From Multivorans sp965232105 (GTDB lineage: Bacteria > Acidobacteriota > Thermoanaerobaculia > Multivoradales > Multivoraceae), in the NCBI GenBank assembly GCA_965232105.1, contig OZ246956.1, positions 3,472,001 through 3,536,000 on the forward strand: a stretch of 64,000 bases of DNA, in the 5' to 3' direction. Positions 26,011-33,874 of the stretch are shown here, piece by piece. Within the stretch, counting starts at the first letter, position 1, and each line of letters begins with the position of its first letter. The notes below the pieces were generated by a model. It did not search any database. It was not told where the DNA came from and was given only the letters and a program-made list of their open reading frames with translations. The translations under genes were made by a program, and so were the position numbers.

Positions 26011-27645
26011 CTACGGCGCCATCGCGCCGGTGACGCCGACGTCCCGGCCCAGCGGGTCGATCAGCACGCCGGGGTTCATCAGGCCGTCCGGGTCGACCGC
26101 CGCCTTGGCCCCGGCCAGTGCCCGGGCAAAGACTTCCGGGCGCTGGCGGTCGTAGCCGCCCGGCCGGTGGTCGCGACCGACGGCGTGGTGATGGGTTACC
26201 GTGCCGCCGGCTTCCACGACGGCTTCGTTCGCGGCCAGCTTGATCTCCCGCCACTGGTCCGCGAGGAGTTCCCAGTCGCCGAGAGCGGAGAACGTGAAGT
26301 AGGGGGCGGGTCCGTCGGGGTAGACGTGCGTGAAACGGCAGGTGACGCTGCCTGGCCTGCCGGTCGCCTGCTCGAGGATCTCCGCGGTCCGGGCCGTGAT
26401 CCTGGCGTGGAAGTCGGCGAAGCGGTCCCAGGTGATCGCGGTCTCGAAGGTGTCGCCGATCACGCCCAGCGGCACGCCGACCTCCCGGAAGTACGGCCCC
26501 TTGATGAAGGCGTCCCGCCAGGCGCCGGCGGCCCCCTCGCGGTGGGAGCTGCCGGCCGATGCGCTGTGATCGCCGCCGCAGTCCGCGGTCAGTTCGAGCG
26601 CCCGCTTCATCCACGCATCGACCGGATGATCGGCGGACTCGAAGCCGAGGACGAGCAGTGATGTCGACCCGTCGCCCGCGCCCGCGTTCGCGGTTTCCCG
26701 GGCGTCGATCAGACGGCAGTTCGATGGGTAGAGGCCGCTCTGGGAGAGCATGCGCACCGCCTCGACGGCGCTTCTGTAGTCGGGGAAGTGGACCGTCGCG
26801 GAGCCGCGGTGGACCGGACGGTCCTGCAGGCGCATCCAGGCTTCCGTGATCACCCCGAGGATGCCCTCCGAACCGATGACCATCCGGTCGGGGGACGGTC
26901 CGGCGCCAGAGCCGGGCAATCGGCGGGTCTCCATCACGCCCCGGGGCGTCACCGTCGTCGTCGCTTCGACGAAGTCGTCGATGTGGGTGTAGAGGCTGGC
27001 GAAGTGGCCGCCCGAGCGGGTGGCGATCCAGCCGCCCAGGGTCGAGTGCTCGAAGCTCTGCGGGAAGTGGCGCAGCGTCAGTCCGTGCTCCCGGAGTTGA
27101 GCCTCGATGTGAGGCCCACGGGCGCCTGCCTGGATCCGCGCGGCCCGGCTGGCGCGATCCACCTCGAGCACCTGGTCGAGTTTCTGCAGGTCGACCGTCA
27201 CCGCGCCGGCGTAGCTGCCGCCGACCGCCGGTTCGACGCCGCCCACCACGCTCGAACCGCCGCCGAAGGGGATCACGGCGGCGCCGGCGTCGCCGGCCCA
27301 GTCCAGGATGCGGACGACGTCCTCCGTCGTTTCCGGGTAGGCGACCAGATCGGGCGGCTCGGCGACCTCGCGCCGGAACATCCGCACGGCGTCGGGAAAC
27401 GACTTGCCGTAGGCGTGGAGAAGGCGCTCGTACGGGTCGTCGCGAAACAGGCTCGTGAGCGAGGACGGCGGCTGCAACCGCGTCGGACGCAGGTCGAAGT
27501 CCGCGATCTCCGGCGTCGTCGCGCGCGGTTCGAGCGGCGTGCCGAAGCGCTCCGCGGTGCTGGCACGGAAGGCGTCGGCCTCCGCCGGCGTCAGCCCCTG
27601 CCCTTCGTAACCCCAACCACAGAGCTTGCGTCTTGCTTCCGTCAC
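26011..27645 (-). CDS. FAD-binding oxidase, alkyl-DHAP-synthase-like
   Basis: GTG start; 544 residues. The N-terminus reads RRKLCGWGYEGQG, as in alkyldihydroxyacetonephosphate synthases. The FAD domain has VIPFGGGSSVVGG (about 123-135) and FEHSTLGGWIATRSGGHFAS (about 200-219). The C-terminal FAD-oxidase domain ends in DPDGLMNPGVL, with HHHAVGRDH upstream resembling the active-site histidines of AGPS. AGPS makes ether-lipid precursors; bacterial homologues also act as D-lactate or other 2-hydroxyacid oxidases, so ether-lipid synthesis is only a possibility. It converges with chaC. Confidence 0.85.
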   Translation of the reverse strand: MTEARRKLCGWGYEGQGLTPAEADAFRASTAERFGTPLEPRATTPEIADFDLRPTRLQPPSSLTSLFRDDPYERLLHAYGKSFPDAVRMFRREVAEPPDLVAYPETTEDVVRILDWAGDAGAAVIPFGGGSSVVGGVEPAVGGSYAGAVTVDLQKLDQVLEVDRASRAARIQAGARGPHIEAQLREHGLTLRHFPQSFEHSTLGGWIATRSGGHFASLYTHIDDFVEATTTVTPRGVMETRRLPGSGAGPSPDRMVIGSEGILGVITEAWMRLQDRPVHRGSATVHFPDYRSAVEAVRMLSQSGLYPSNCRLIDARETANAGAGDGSTSLLVLGFESADHPVDAWMKRALELTADCGGDHSASAGSSHREGAAGAWRDAFIKGPYFREVGVPLGVIGDTFETAITWDRFADFHARITARTAEILEQATGRPGSVTCRFTHVYPDGPAPYFTFSALGDWELLADQWREIKLAANEAVVEAGGTVTHHHAVGRDHRPGGYDRQRPEVFARALAGAKAAVDPDGLMNPGVLIDPLGRDVGVTGAMAP

Positions 27646-27738
27646 ATGAACCTGCCGGACGGCGCAGCATAGCGAAGCGAGCGCGCGCCGGGTTGAACGA
27701 GTGCGTCAGCCACCACACGCACGCTGTTGGTTCTTCGG

Positions 27739-30096
27739 CTACGGCTCGCAACCGTCGGGAAACGCGGTCACGTCGGTGATCGCCGGCGCCCGCAGGCCCG
27801 GCTCGTTGTGGTACTCCTTCACCGCACCGGTGGCCGTGTCGGTCACCCGGATCACATAGCCTAGGTCCGTCGTCGACGCGCCGTACACCCACGCGTGGCC
27901 GTTCACCGAGCAGCCGTCCAACACCTTGATCAGGACCTCCCAGTTGTCCCGGTCGAAGAACGTGAACAGAGCCGAGTCGTCCGTGCCCTCGGACGCCACC
28001 CGACCCGCTCCGCTCTGGCCCACCGCGTTCCGCCAATCCACCGTGACCGCGTAGCGCGAGTCCCGGAGGCAACGGGTCAGCGCGTCGGCGACGCACGGCC
28101 CCTCGGCTTGCGGATCGTCGTCATCGAGAATGGTCCCCGTTGCCATCAGCGACTCGCCGCCGCCGGCGAGGGTCGCGTTCACCGGACGCCGGAGCGTCAG
28201 CGTGAACGTCTCGGGCGCCGCCTCGTACCGGGCGTCGTCCGTAACCGGCACGCGAATCCGACGCGACGTCGAGCCGGCCGGGAACCTCAACGTGCCCTCG
28301 GTCGCCGTGTAGTCCTCGCCCGCCTTCGCGGCGCCGTCCCGGGTCGCGTAAGCGACCGTCACCGGACTTCCGGCCGCCGCGCTCAGCCGCACGTCGAAGA
28401 TCACCTCGCCGGCGCTCTCAGGGGCCCGGGCGTTCGCCGCGGAGATCGTCGGTGGGGGCGGTGGAGGCTCCGGATCAGGATCGTTGCTCCCGGCACCGTA
28501 GAGCTTCCGGATGCCGGCGATGTCGTCCCGGGCCAGGTGGTAGCCGCGACCCGGGCGGATCGACCCCCACATGATAGCGGCCGGGGTCGACGAGTGGTCC
28601 AGGCCCAGCGCGTGCCCCAACTCATGGGTCATCACCCCCCGCCAGTCGTCGGGCGAGTAGTAGTCGAGGAAGTCGCGGGCGATGGTGACATAGACCCGGG
28701 ACGGTTCCGTTGCCGGCCCCAGGTTCCCGGCGTCGTAGGAGGAGCCGCCGCAGAAGATCCAGGCTCTACCAACAGTGAAACTGCCCCTCTCCAGAAGGCG
28801 AACGCTGTACCCCGTATCGCTGATATGCGTCGGCGTCGGCAGTCGATCGAAATCGGGTTCCAGATCCGCCGAGCCGACGGCGGTGCGACCTTTGGTCTCC
28901 ACCCGGAGAACCTCCGCCTGCGTTCCACCCTCCGGCGGCGCCGCTATCGAGACCGTGGGAGCGGACGTGTAGCCGGCGCCGCGGTCAATCGGCACGATGT
29001 CGACGACTTCGCCGTTGTTGATCCACGCTTCCAGGCGGGCTGCCGTGCCGCCGGCCGGCGGGTCCGAGACCGTGACCGCGGGGGGAGCGACGTAGCCGCT
29101 GCCGCGACTCCACCTGAGCCGGGAAAGCGAGCCCTTGTCGACGGGCGCGCTGAACGTTACCTCGATATCGTCGAAGAGGTCGTAGTCGCCCGAGTCGGAA
29201 ACGTCGACGCGCTCCACGCCGCCCCAGTAGTAATCGATGTTCCTTCCTTGAAGTGAAAAATCCCGCTTGGTGTCCAGTACCGCGACGCCCACCGCTCGCC
29301 GGCCGCCGGCCCGAGGGGCCGAGAACGTCACCGTCGGCGGATCGGTGTAGCCGAATCCGTGACCTGGCGGATCCCGGCTTCCGTCGGCCGCCTCGCCGTT
29401 GAAGAACAGAACACTCACCACGGGCGTCACCTCCGTCGACGTGAGCGACAACGGCAGCGACGCCGCCGAGACCGCTTCCCAACGCTTCGCCGACGCGACC
29501 AGGTCGGACCAGCCGACGGAACCTTTCGTGCCGGACAGGTCCATGCTGTTGGCCGACCACGTGGGAAACCTCCGCCACCGCATGACCCCCGAACCGCAGA
29601 GGCGCGTGTACAACCTGTACGGCTGCGCGACCGCGACCGGGCCGACGGGCCGGTAGTCCGCCGGACGCCGGCGCCCGACCGCGCGGTCCACGACCCATGC
29701 CCGGAAACGCCCGGCGTTGCGGGCCTCCCCGTCGATGGACACGTAGCGCGCGCCGACCCGGTGCATCCATCCGAGCGCGGAATCGGCGCGGCCGTGGGCG
29801 TCGAGGAACCAGGCGCCGCGGTCGCCGAGCACGGCCTGCGGCGCTCCGGGCACGACCCACTCCGTACCGCCGACCTGCCGGATCGTCACCGTGGCGCCCG
29901 CGCTGCCCTTGAGCACCCCGTCGACGGCGACGGTCAGGTAGCGGTGGCTCGGCGTCTCGCGCACCCGGACCACTTGGCCGAGGACGATCGTCGCGGCGCG
30001 GTCCACCAGTTCGGCGTCCGTCGCCGGAGCGTAGGTCAGGGATGCCGCCGGCGGCGTCAGCACCGCCAGCGCAACGGAGAACAACGTCTTTCGCAT
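27739..30096 (-). CDS. Secreted matrixin-type metalloprotease with Calx-beta and C-terminal 'VLDGC' domain
   Basis: ATG 30096 gives a signal peptide (about 1-20) and has AGGA close upstream; 785 residues. Order: an N-terminal domain starting TDAELVDRAATIVLGQV; an insert with three repeats of the type GxGYxxPPxVT (about bases 29360 to 28900 on this strand); a metzincin motif HELGHALGLDH with a probable Met-turn AIMWGS; a proline-rich linker; a Calx-beta domain; and a C-terminal domain with LIKVLDGCSVNGHAWVYGAS. The last domain recurs twice in the paralogue at 33875-36145. A secreted zinc endopeptidase is the likely role; targets are unknown. Confidence 0.8.
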   Translation of the reverse strand: MRKTLFSVALAVLTPPAASLTYAPATDAELVDRAATIVLGQVVRVRETPSHRYLTVAVDGVLKGSAGATVTIRQVGGTEWVVPGAPQAVLGDRGAWFLDAHGRADSALGWMHRVGARYVSIDGEARNAGRFRAWVVDRAVGRRRPADYRPVGPVAVAQPYRLYTRLCGSGVMRWRRFPTWSANSMDLSGTKGSVGWSDLVASAKRWEAVSAASLPLSLTSTEVTPVVSVLFFNGEAADGSRDPPGHGFGYTDPPTVTFSAPRAGGRRAVGVAVLDTKRDFSLQGRNIDYYWGGVERVDVSDSGDYDLFDDIEVTFSAPVDKGSLSRLRWSRGSGYVAPPAVTVSDPPAGGTAARLEAWINNGEVVDIVPIDRGAGYTSAPTVSIAAPPEGGTQAEVLRVETKGRTAVGSADLEPDFDRLPTPTHISDTGYSVRLLERGSFTVGRAWIFCGGSSYDAGNLGPATEPSRVYVTIARDFLDYYSPDDWRGVMTHELGHALGLDHSSTPAAIMWGSIRPGRGYHLARDDIAGIRKLYGAGSNDPDPEPPPPPPTISAANARAPESAGEVIFDVRLSAAAGSPVTVAYATRDGAAKAGEDYTATEGTLRFPAGSTSRRIRVPVTDDARYEAAPETFTLTLRRPVNATLAGGGESLMATGTILDDDDPQAEGPCVADALTRCLRDSRYAVTVDWRNAVGQSGAGRVASEGTDDSALFTFFDRDNWEVLIKVLDGCSVNGHAWVYGASTTDLGYVIRVTDTATGAVKEYHNEPGLRAPAITDVTAFPDGCEP

Positions 30097-30207
30097 CCGT
30101 CCTGGCGTCCTTTCCGGCCTCCGAGAAATCCGTTGGCGGAAGCGGACCAAGCCTAGCGAAACTTCGCCTCAGGCCGACGAGCCTGCCGCCGGACCAAATG
30201 CCGGCGA

Positions 30208-30242
30208 GAACCCGGGTGGCGCGGGCCGCGCCACCCGGGTTC
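30208..30242. repeat. 35-bp near-perfect palindrome in a divergent promoter region (family member C)
   Basis: 17 bases (30208-30224) pair with 30226-30242 around a single central base. It lies between the divergent metalloprotease and carboxyltransferase genes, 39 bases before the latter's ATG, so it cannot simply be a terminator. The core (GGTGGCGCG and its complement flanked by CCCGGG) resembles the palindromes at 20435-20459 and 21900-21940. It is either a dispersed repeat or an operator. Confidence 0.75.
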
Positions 30243-30280
30243 GCTGCGTTCTACGGTGCAAGCGCCTAGAATGCCCGTCC

Positions 30281-31834
30281 ATGTCTTGGCAACCCGAGGT
30301 CGACGAGATCGAACGGCGCAGGCGCCTGGCGCTGGAAATGGGCGGCGACGAAGCCGTGGCCCGCCAGCACGGACGCGGCCGGTTGACCGTGCGCGAGCGG
30401 ATCGAACGGGTCGCCGATCCCGGGTCATTCATCGAGGAGGGCCGGCAGGCGGGCGCGGCGGAAGTGGACGAGAAGGGTCGCGTCGTCGCGTTCACCCCGG
30501 CCAACTACGTCGTCGGTTTCGCGGATGTCGAGGGGCGGCGGCTGATCGTGGCCGGAGAGGACTTCACCCAGGCGGGCGGCTCGCCGTCGCCTGCCGGGCT
30601 GCGCAAGAGCGTCTACTCGGAGGAACTCGCGCTGAAGTACCGCCTGCCCCTGCTGCGGTTTCTCGAAGGTGGCGGCGGCAGCGTCCGGGGCAGCGGCGGA
30701 CGGGCCAAGGGAGCGCCGAAGACACCGCCGCGGCCGATGGGTGAGCCGGTCTACTCGCGGGCCCGCTTCTGGTCGATCGCCGAGATCCTGCGGACGGTGC
30801 CGGTGGCCTCGATCGGAGTCGGTGCGGTGGCGGGATTTCCCGCGGCGCGCCTCGTGGCCTCCCACTTCTCGGTGATGACGCGGCACACGGCGCAGATCCT
30901 GATCGGCGGGCCGGCGCTCGTCGAGCGGGCCCTTGGGGAGAAGAAGACGAAGGACGAGCTGGGAGGCTGGCAGGTCCACAGCCGGAGCGGCGTGGTCGAC
31001 AACGTGGCCGAAGACGAGGACGACGCGATGGAGCAGGTCCGGCGCTTCCTGAGCTACCTGCCGCCCAACGTCGACACGCTTCCGCCGCGGCGCTCAGTGG
31101 GCGATCCGGCGGAGCGGCGCGAGGAACGCCTGCTCTCCATCGTGCCGCGGGACCGGCGGTTCCTGTACGACATGCGCGAGCTGATTTCCCTGGTCGTGGA
31201 CCGGGGCAGCTTCTTCGAGATGACCGCGGGCTACGGGCCCTCCCAGATCACCGGACTGGCGCGCGTCGACGGCCACACGGTCGGCGTGGTCGCCAACGAC
31301 TGCCGGCACATCGGCGGCGCGATGGACGCCGCCGGGGCGCAGAAGTTCCGGCGCTTCGTCGAGTTCTGCGAGACCTTCCACCTGCCGATCCTGAGCCTGG
31401 TCGACGAGCCCGGCTTCATGATCGGCTCCGAGTCGGAGGCGTCCGGCACGATCCGGTACGGCATGGAGGCGATCGCGGCGACCGTGCAGTCCACCGTTCC
31501 ATGGTGCTCCGTGCAGATTCGCAAGGCCTACGGCGTCGCGGCCGCGGCCCACTACGGGCCTTCCGGCCGGGTACTCATCTGGCCGTCGGCCGAGAGCGGC
31601 GCGCTGCCGATCGAGGGCGGGGTGGCGGTCGCCTTCCGGCGGGAGATCGCGGCGGCGCCCGACCCGGACAGGAAACGGGCCGAACTCGAGGCCGAGTTCG
31701 CCAAGCGGCGGACTCCCTTCCCGCGGGCTGAGGGGTTCTCGGTCCACGATCTGATCGATCCACGGAACACCCGGGCCGAAGTCGCCAATTGGCTGGAACT
31801 GTCCGAACCGCTGCTCGCGTCGCGGGTGCGGTAG
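30281..31834 (+). CDS. Acyl-CoA carboxylase carboxyltransferase (beta) subunit
   Basis: This 517-residue protein has the two-part carboxyltransferase fold of propionyl-/methylcrotonyl-CoA carboxylase beta subunits. It begins ARQHGRGRLTVRERIERVAD and later reads AIAATVQSTVPWCSVQIRKA and DPRNTRAEVANWLE. A glycine-rich loop with GGGGSVRGSGG (about 128-138) is longer than usual. The enzyme carries CO2 from biotin to an acyl-CoA; the biotin carboxylase/carrier subunit is not in this window, so the partner must be elsewhere. DUF1080 and luciferase-like genes follow on the same strand. Confidence 0.87.
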   Translation: MSWQPEVDEIERRRRLALEMGGDEAVARQHGRGRLTVRERIERVADPGSFIEEGRQAGAAEVDEKGRVVAFTPANYVVGFADVEGRRLIVAGEDFTQAGGSPSPAGLRKSVYSEELALKYRLPLLRFLEGGGGSVRGSGGRAKGAPKTPPRPMGEPVYSRARFWSIAEILRTVPVASIGVGAVAGFPAARLVASHFSVMTRHTAQILIGGPALVERALGEKKTKDELGGWQVHSRSGVVDNVAEDEDDAMEQVRRFLSYLPPNVDTLPPRRSVGDPAERREERLLSIVPRDRRFLYDMRELISLVVDRGSFFEMTAGYGPSQITGLARVDGHTVGVVANDCRHIGGAMDAAGAQKFRRFVEFCETFHLPILSLVDEPGFMIGSESEASGTIRYGMEAIAATVQSTVPWCSVQIRKAYGVAAAAHYGPSGRVLIWPSAESGALPIEGGVAVAFRREIAAAPDPDRKRAELEAEFAKRRTPFPRAEGFSVHDLIDPRNTRAEVANWLELSEPLLASRVR

Positions 31835-31852
31835 ACGCTAGAGGAGATCAAG

Positions 31853-32674
31853 ATGGCAGCGAACCGAGTCAAGCAGACCCTGTACCCGTTTCTGGCCGCT
31901 GGCCTGCTGGTGACCGCGTCGGCGGCGGCTCAGCAACAGCCGGTGGGTTACGAGGACACGCCCAAGTTGCCTGGATTGCCCTGGAAGGTGCACGACCCGA
32001 ACCGGCCCGTGCCGCCGGTGGTTACGGCGGGCGCCTCGTTCAGCGAGTTGGCGGCGGCACCCGCCGACGCGATCGTGCTGTTCGACGGCACGGACCTCTC
32101 GAAATGGCAGAAGCCGAACGGCGACGAACCCGAGTGGAAGGTCGAGAACGGGTACATGGAGGTCACCTCGACCGGGTCGATCCGCACCCGCGAGGAGTTC
32201 GGTGACTTCCAGCTCCACCTGGAGTTCGCGACCCCGGCCAAGGTCGAGAGCAGCAGCCAGGGCCGCGGCAACAGCGGCGTGATGATCTACGGCGACTACG
32301 AAGTTCAGATTCTCGACTCGTACGAGAACCGGTCATACGCCGACGGGCAGGCGGGAGCGCTCTACGGCCAGACGCCCCCGATGGTCAACTCGTCACGGGC
32401 TCCGGGAGCCTGGCAGACGTACGACATCATCTTCGAGGCGCCGCGCTGGAAGGACGGGGAGCTGACGAAGAAGGCCCAGGTCACCGTGATCCACAACGGT
32501 GTGGTCATCCATCACAAGAAGGAGTACATCGGCCGGACGATCCACCGCCGGGTCGGCGTCTACGACCGGCCGCACGAGCCGCGGGGCTGGATCGGGCTCC
32601 AGGATCACCGCAATCCGACCCGTTTTCGCAACGTCTGGATCCGGGAGCTCCCGGGCTACGACAGCGGCGGCTGA
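31853..32674 (+). CDS. Secreted DUF1080 protein (3-keto-disaccharide hydrolase family)
   Basis: A strong ribosome site (GAGGAGATCAAG) precedes the ATG; 273 residues with a signal peptide (about 1-26, ending ASAAAQ). The DUF1080 jellyroll is evident from DAIVLFDGTDLSKWQ (about 73-87), GRGNSGVMIYGDYEVQILDS and GWIGLQDH near the end. Family members bind or hydrolyse oxidised sugars, and are abundant in planctomycetes and acidobacteria. The exact substrate is unknown. Six bases separate it from the next gene. Confidence 0.9.
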   Translation: MAANRVKQTLYPFLAAGLLVTASAAAQQQPVGYEDTPKLPGLPWKVHDPNRPVPPVVTAGASFSELAAAPADAIVLFDGTDLSKWQKPNGDEPEWKVENGYMEVTSTGSIRTREEFGDFQLHLEFATPAKVESSSQGRGNSGVMIYGDYEVQILDSYENRSYADGQAGALYGQTPPMVNSSRAPGAWQTYDIIFEAPRWKDGELTKKAQVTVIHNGVVIHHKKEYIGRTIHRRVGVYDRPHEPRGWIGLQDHRNPTRFRNVWIRELPGYDSGG

Positions 32675-32680
32675 GGCTTC

Positions 32681-33850
32681 TTGAAGGTCTCCCTCTTCTA
32701 CCTGCCCTCGATCGGCTCCCGGGCCGAGATCAAGAAGGGCATGGCCGGCCTGCGCGGCGACCTCTACGACCGGATGCTGGCCGAGGTCTCGGAGCAGGCC
32801 CGGCTCGCTGACGACCTGGGCTACGACTCGATCAGCTTCACCGAGCACCACTTCCACATCGAGGGCTTCGAGCTCTCGAACAACCCGGTCCTGCTCGACC
32901 TGTTCGTCGGCATGCAGACGAAGAACATCCGGGTCGGGCAGTTGGGCATCGTGCTGCCGGCAAGGAACCCGATCCGGGTCGCCGAGGACATCGCGATGCT
33001 CGACCGGATGACCGGGGGCCGGGCCAACGCTGGCTTCGCGCGCGGCTACCAGCGGCGCTGGGTCGACGTGATGGCCCAGCAGACGCACGGAATCTCGGGC
33101 GCCCTGCCGCACCAGCGGGACGAGATCGACGCGACGAACCGGGCCGCCTTCGAGGAGTGTTTCCAGATCATCAAGAAGGCGTGGACCGAGCCGATGCTCG
33201 ACTACGACGGCCGGTTCTGGAAGGTCCCCGTGGGCGGTCCGGAGGGCGGGACGCCGTGGACGCTGGAGGCGACGGAGCAGTGGGGCGCCGGCGTCGAGGA
33301 CGGCGTGCTGCGCCAGGTGGGTGTGGTGCCGAAACCGGTGCAGCAGCCCTATCCGCCGGTCTTCCAGCCCTTCGCGTCGTCCGAGGCGAGCATCCGCTGG
33401 TGCGCGCGGGAAGGCGTGACCGCGATCCTGCCTCCGCTTCACCCCAAGCGGGAGCAGGCGCTGTTCGAACTGTTCGCCGAGGAATCCGGGCGACCTCTGG
33501 GCGAGGGGATCGGCGTCCTGCGCGACATCGTGATCGCCGAGTCGGACGTGGAGGCGGAGCGCCTCTGGAAGGCGAGCGGCGCCTTCTGCGGCTCGGCGTG
33601 GTTCGAACCGTTCGGGTTCAGCCGCGGCATGCTGGACCCGGACACGGGCGAGGAGTTCGAGGACTTCATGGGTGCAGGGATGGCGCTCGTCGGCACCGTC
33701 GACACGGTGACCCGACAGCTCGAGACGCTTTGCGAGCGCCTGCCCGTGACCTGGCTCTACTTCTGGGCCTACAACGGGCTGCTGCCCCACGCGCGGCTGA
33801 TGTCGACGATCGAGCGCTTCAGGACGGAGGTGCTGCCGCGGGTCGGATAG
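32681..33850 (+). CDS. LLM-class flavin-dependent oxidoreductase
   Basis: TTG start (MKVSLFYLPSIG) six bases after the DUF1080 stop; GAGG lies five bases before it. The 389-residue protein has the bacterial-luciferase TIM-barrel pattern: DLGYDSISFTEHHFHIEGFE (about 46-65), VGQLGIVLPARNPIRVAEDI and TGGRANAGFARGYQ. Members use reduced flavin to oxidise organic substrates. The middle includes a segment around VPVGGPEGGTPWTLEATEQW that is unlike short family members. Substrate unknown; its position suggests co-transcription with the DUF1080 gene. Confidence 0.87.
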   Translation: MKVSLFYLPSIGSRAEIKKGMAGLRGDLYDRMLAEVSEQARLADDLGYDSISFTEHHFHIEGFELSNNPVLLDLFVGMQTKNIRVGQLGIVLPARNPIRVAEDIAMLDRMTGGRANAGFARGYQRRWVDVMAQQTHGISGALPHQRDEIDATNRAAFEECFQIIKKAWTEPMLDYDGRFWKVPVGGPEGGTPWTLEATEQWGAGVEDGVLRQVGVVPKPVQQPYPPVFQPFASSEASIRWCAREGVTAILPPLHPKREQALFELFAEESGRPLGEGIGVLRDIVIAESDVEAERLWKASGAFCGSAWFEPFGFSRGMLDPDTGEEFEDFMGAGMALVGTVDTVTRQLETLCERLPVTWLYFWAYNGLLPHARLMSTIERFRTEVLPRVG

Positions 33851-33874
33851 AGTCCGAGTCCGGGAGGAGCTCAC

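Noticed and set aside
25688..28096. Long minus-strand open frame across chaC and the flavoprotein gene
   Set aside because: Arg/Gly/Pro-rich shadow in a different frame from the FAD oxidase, crossing several gene boundaries.
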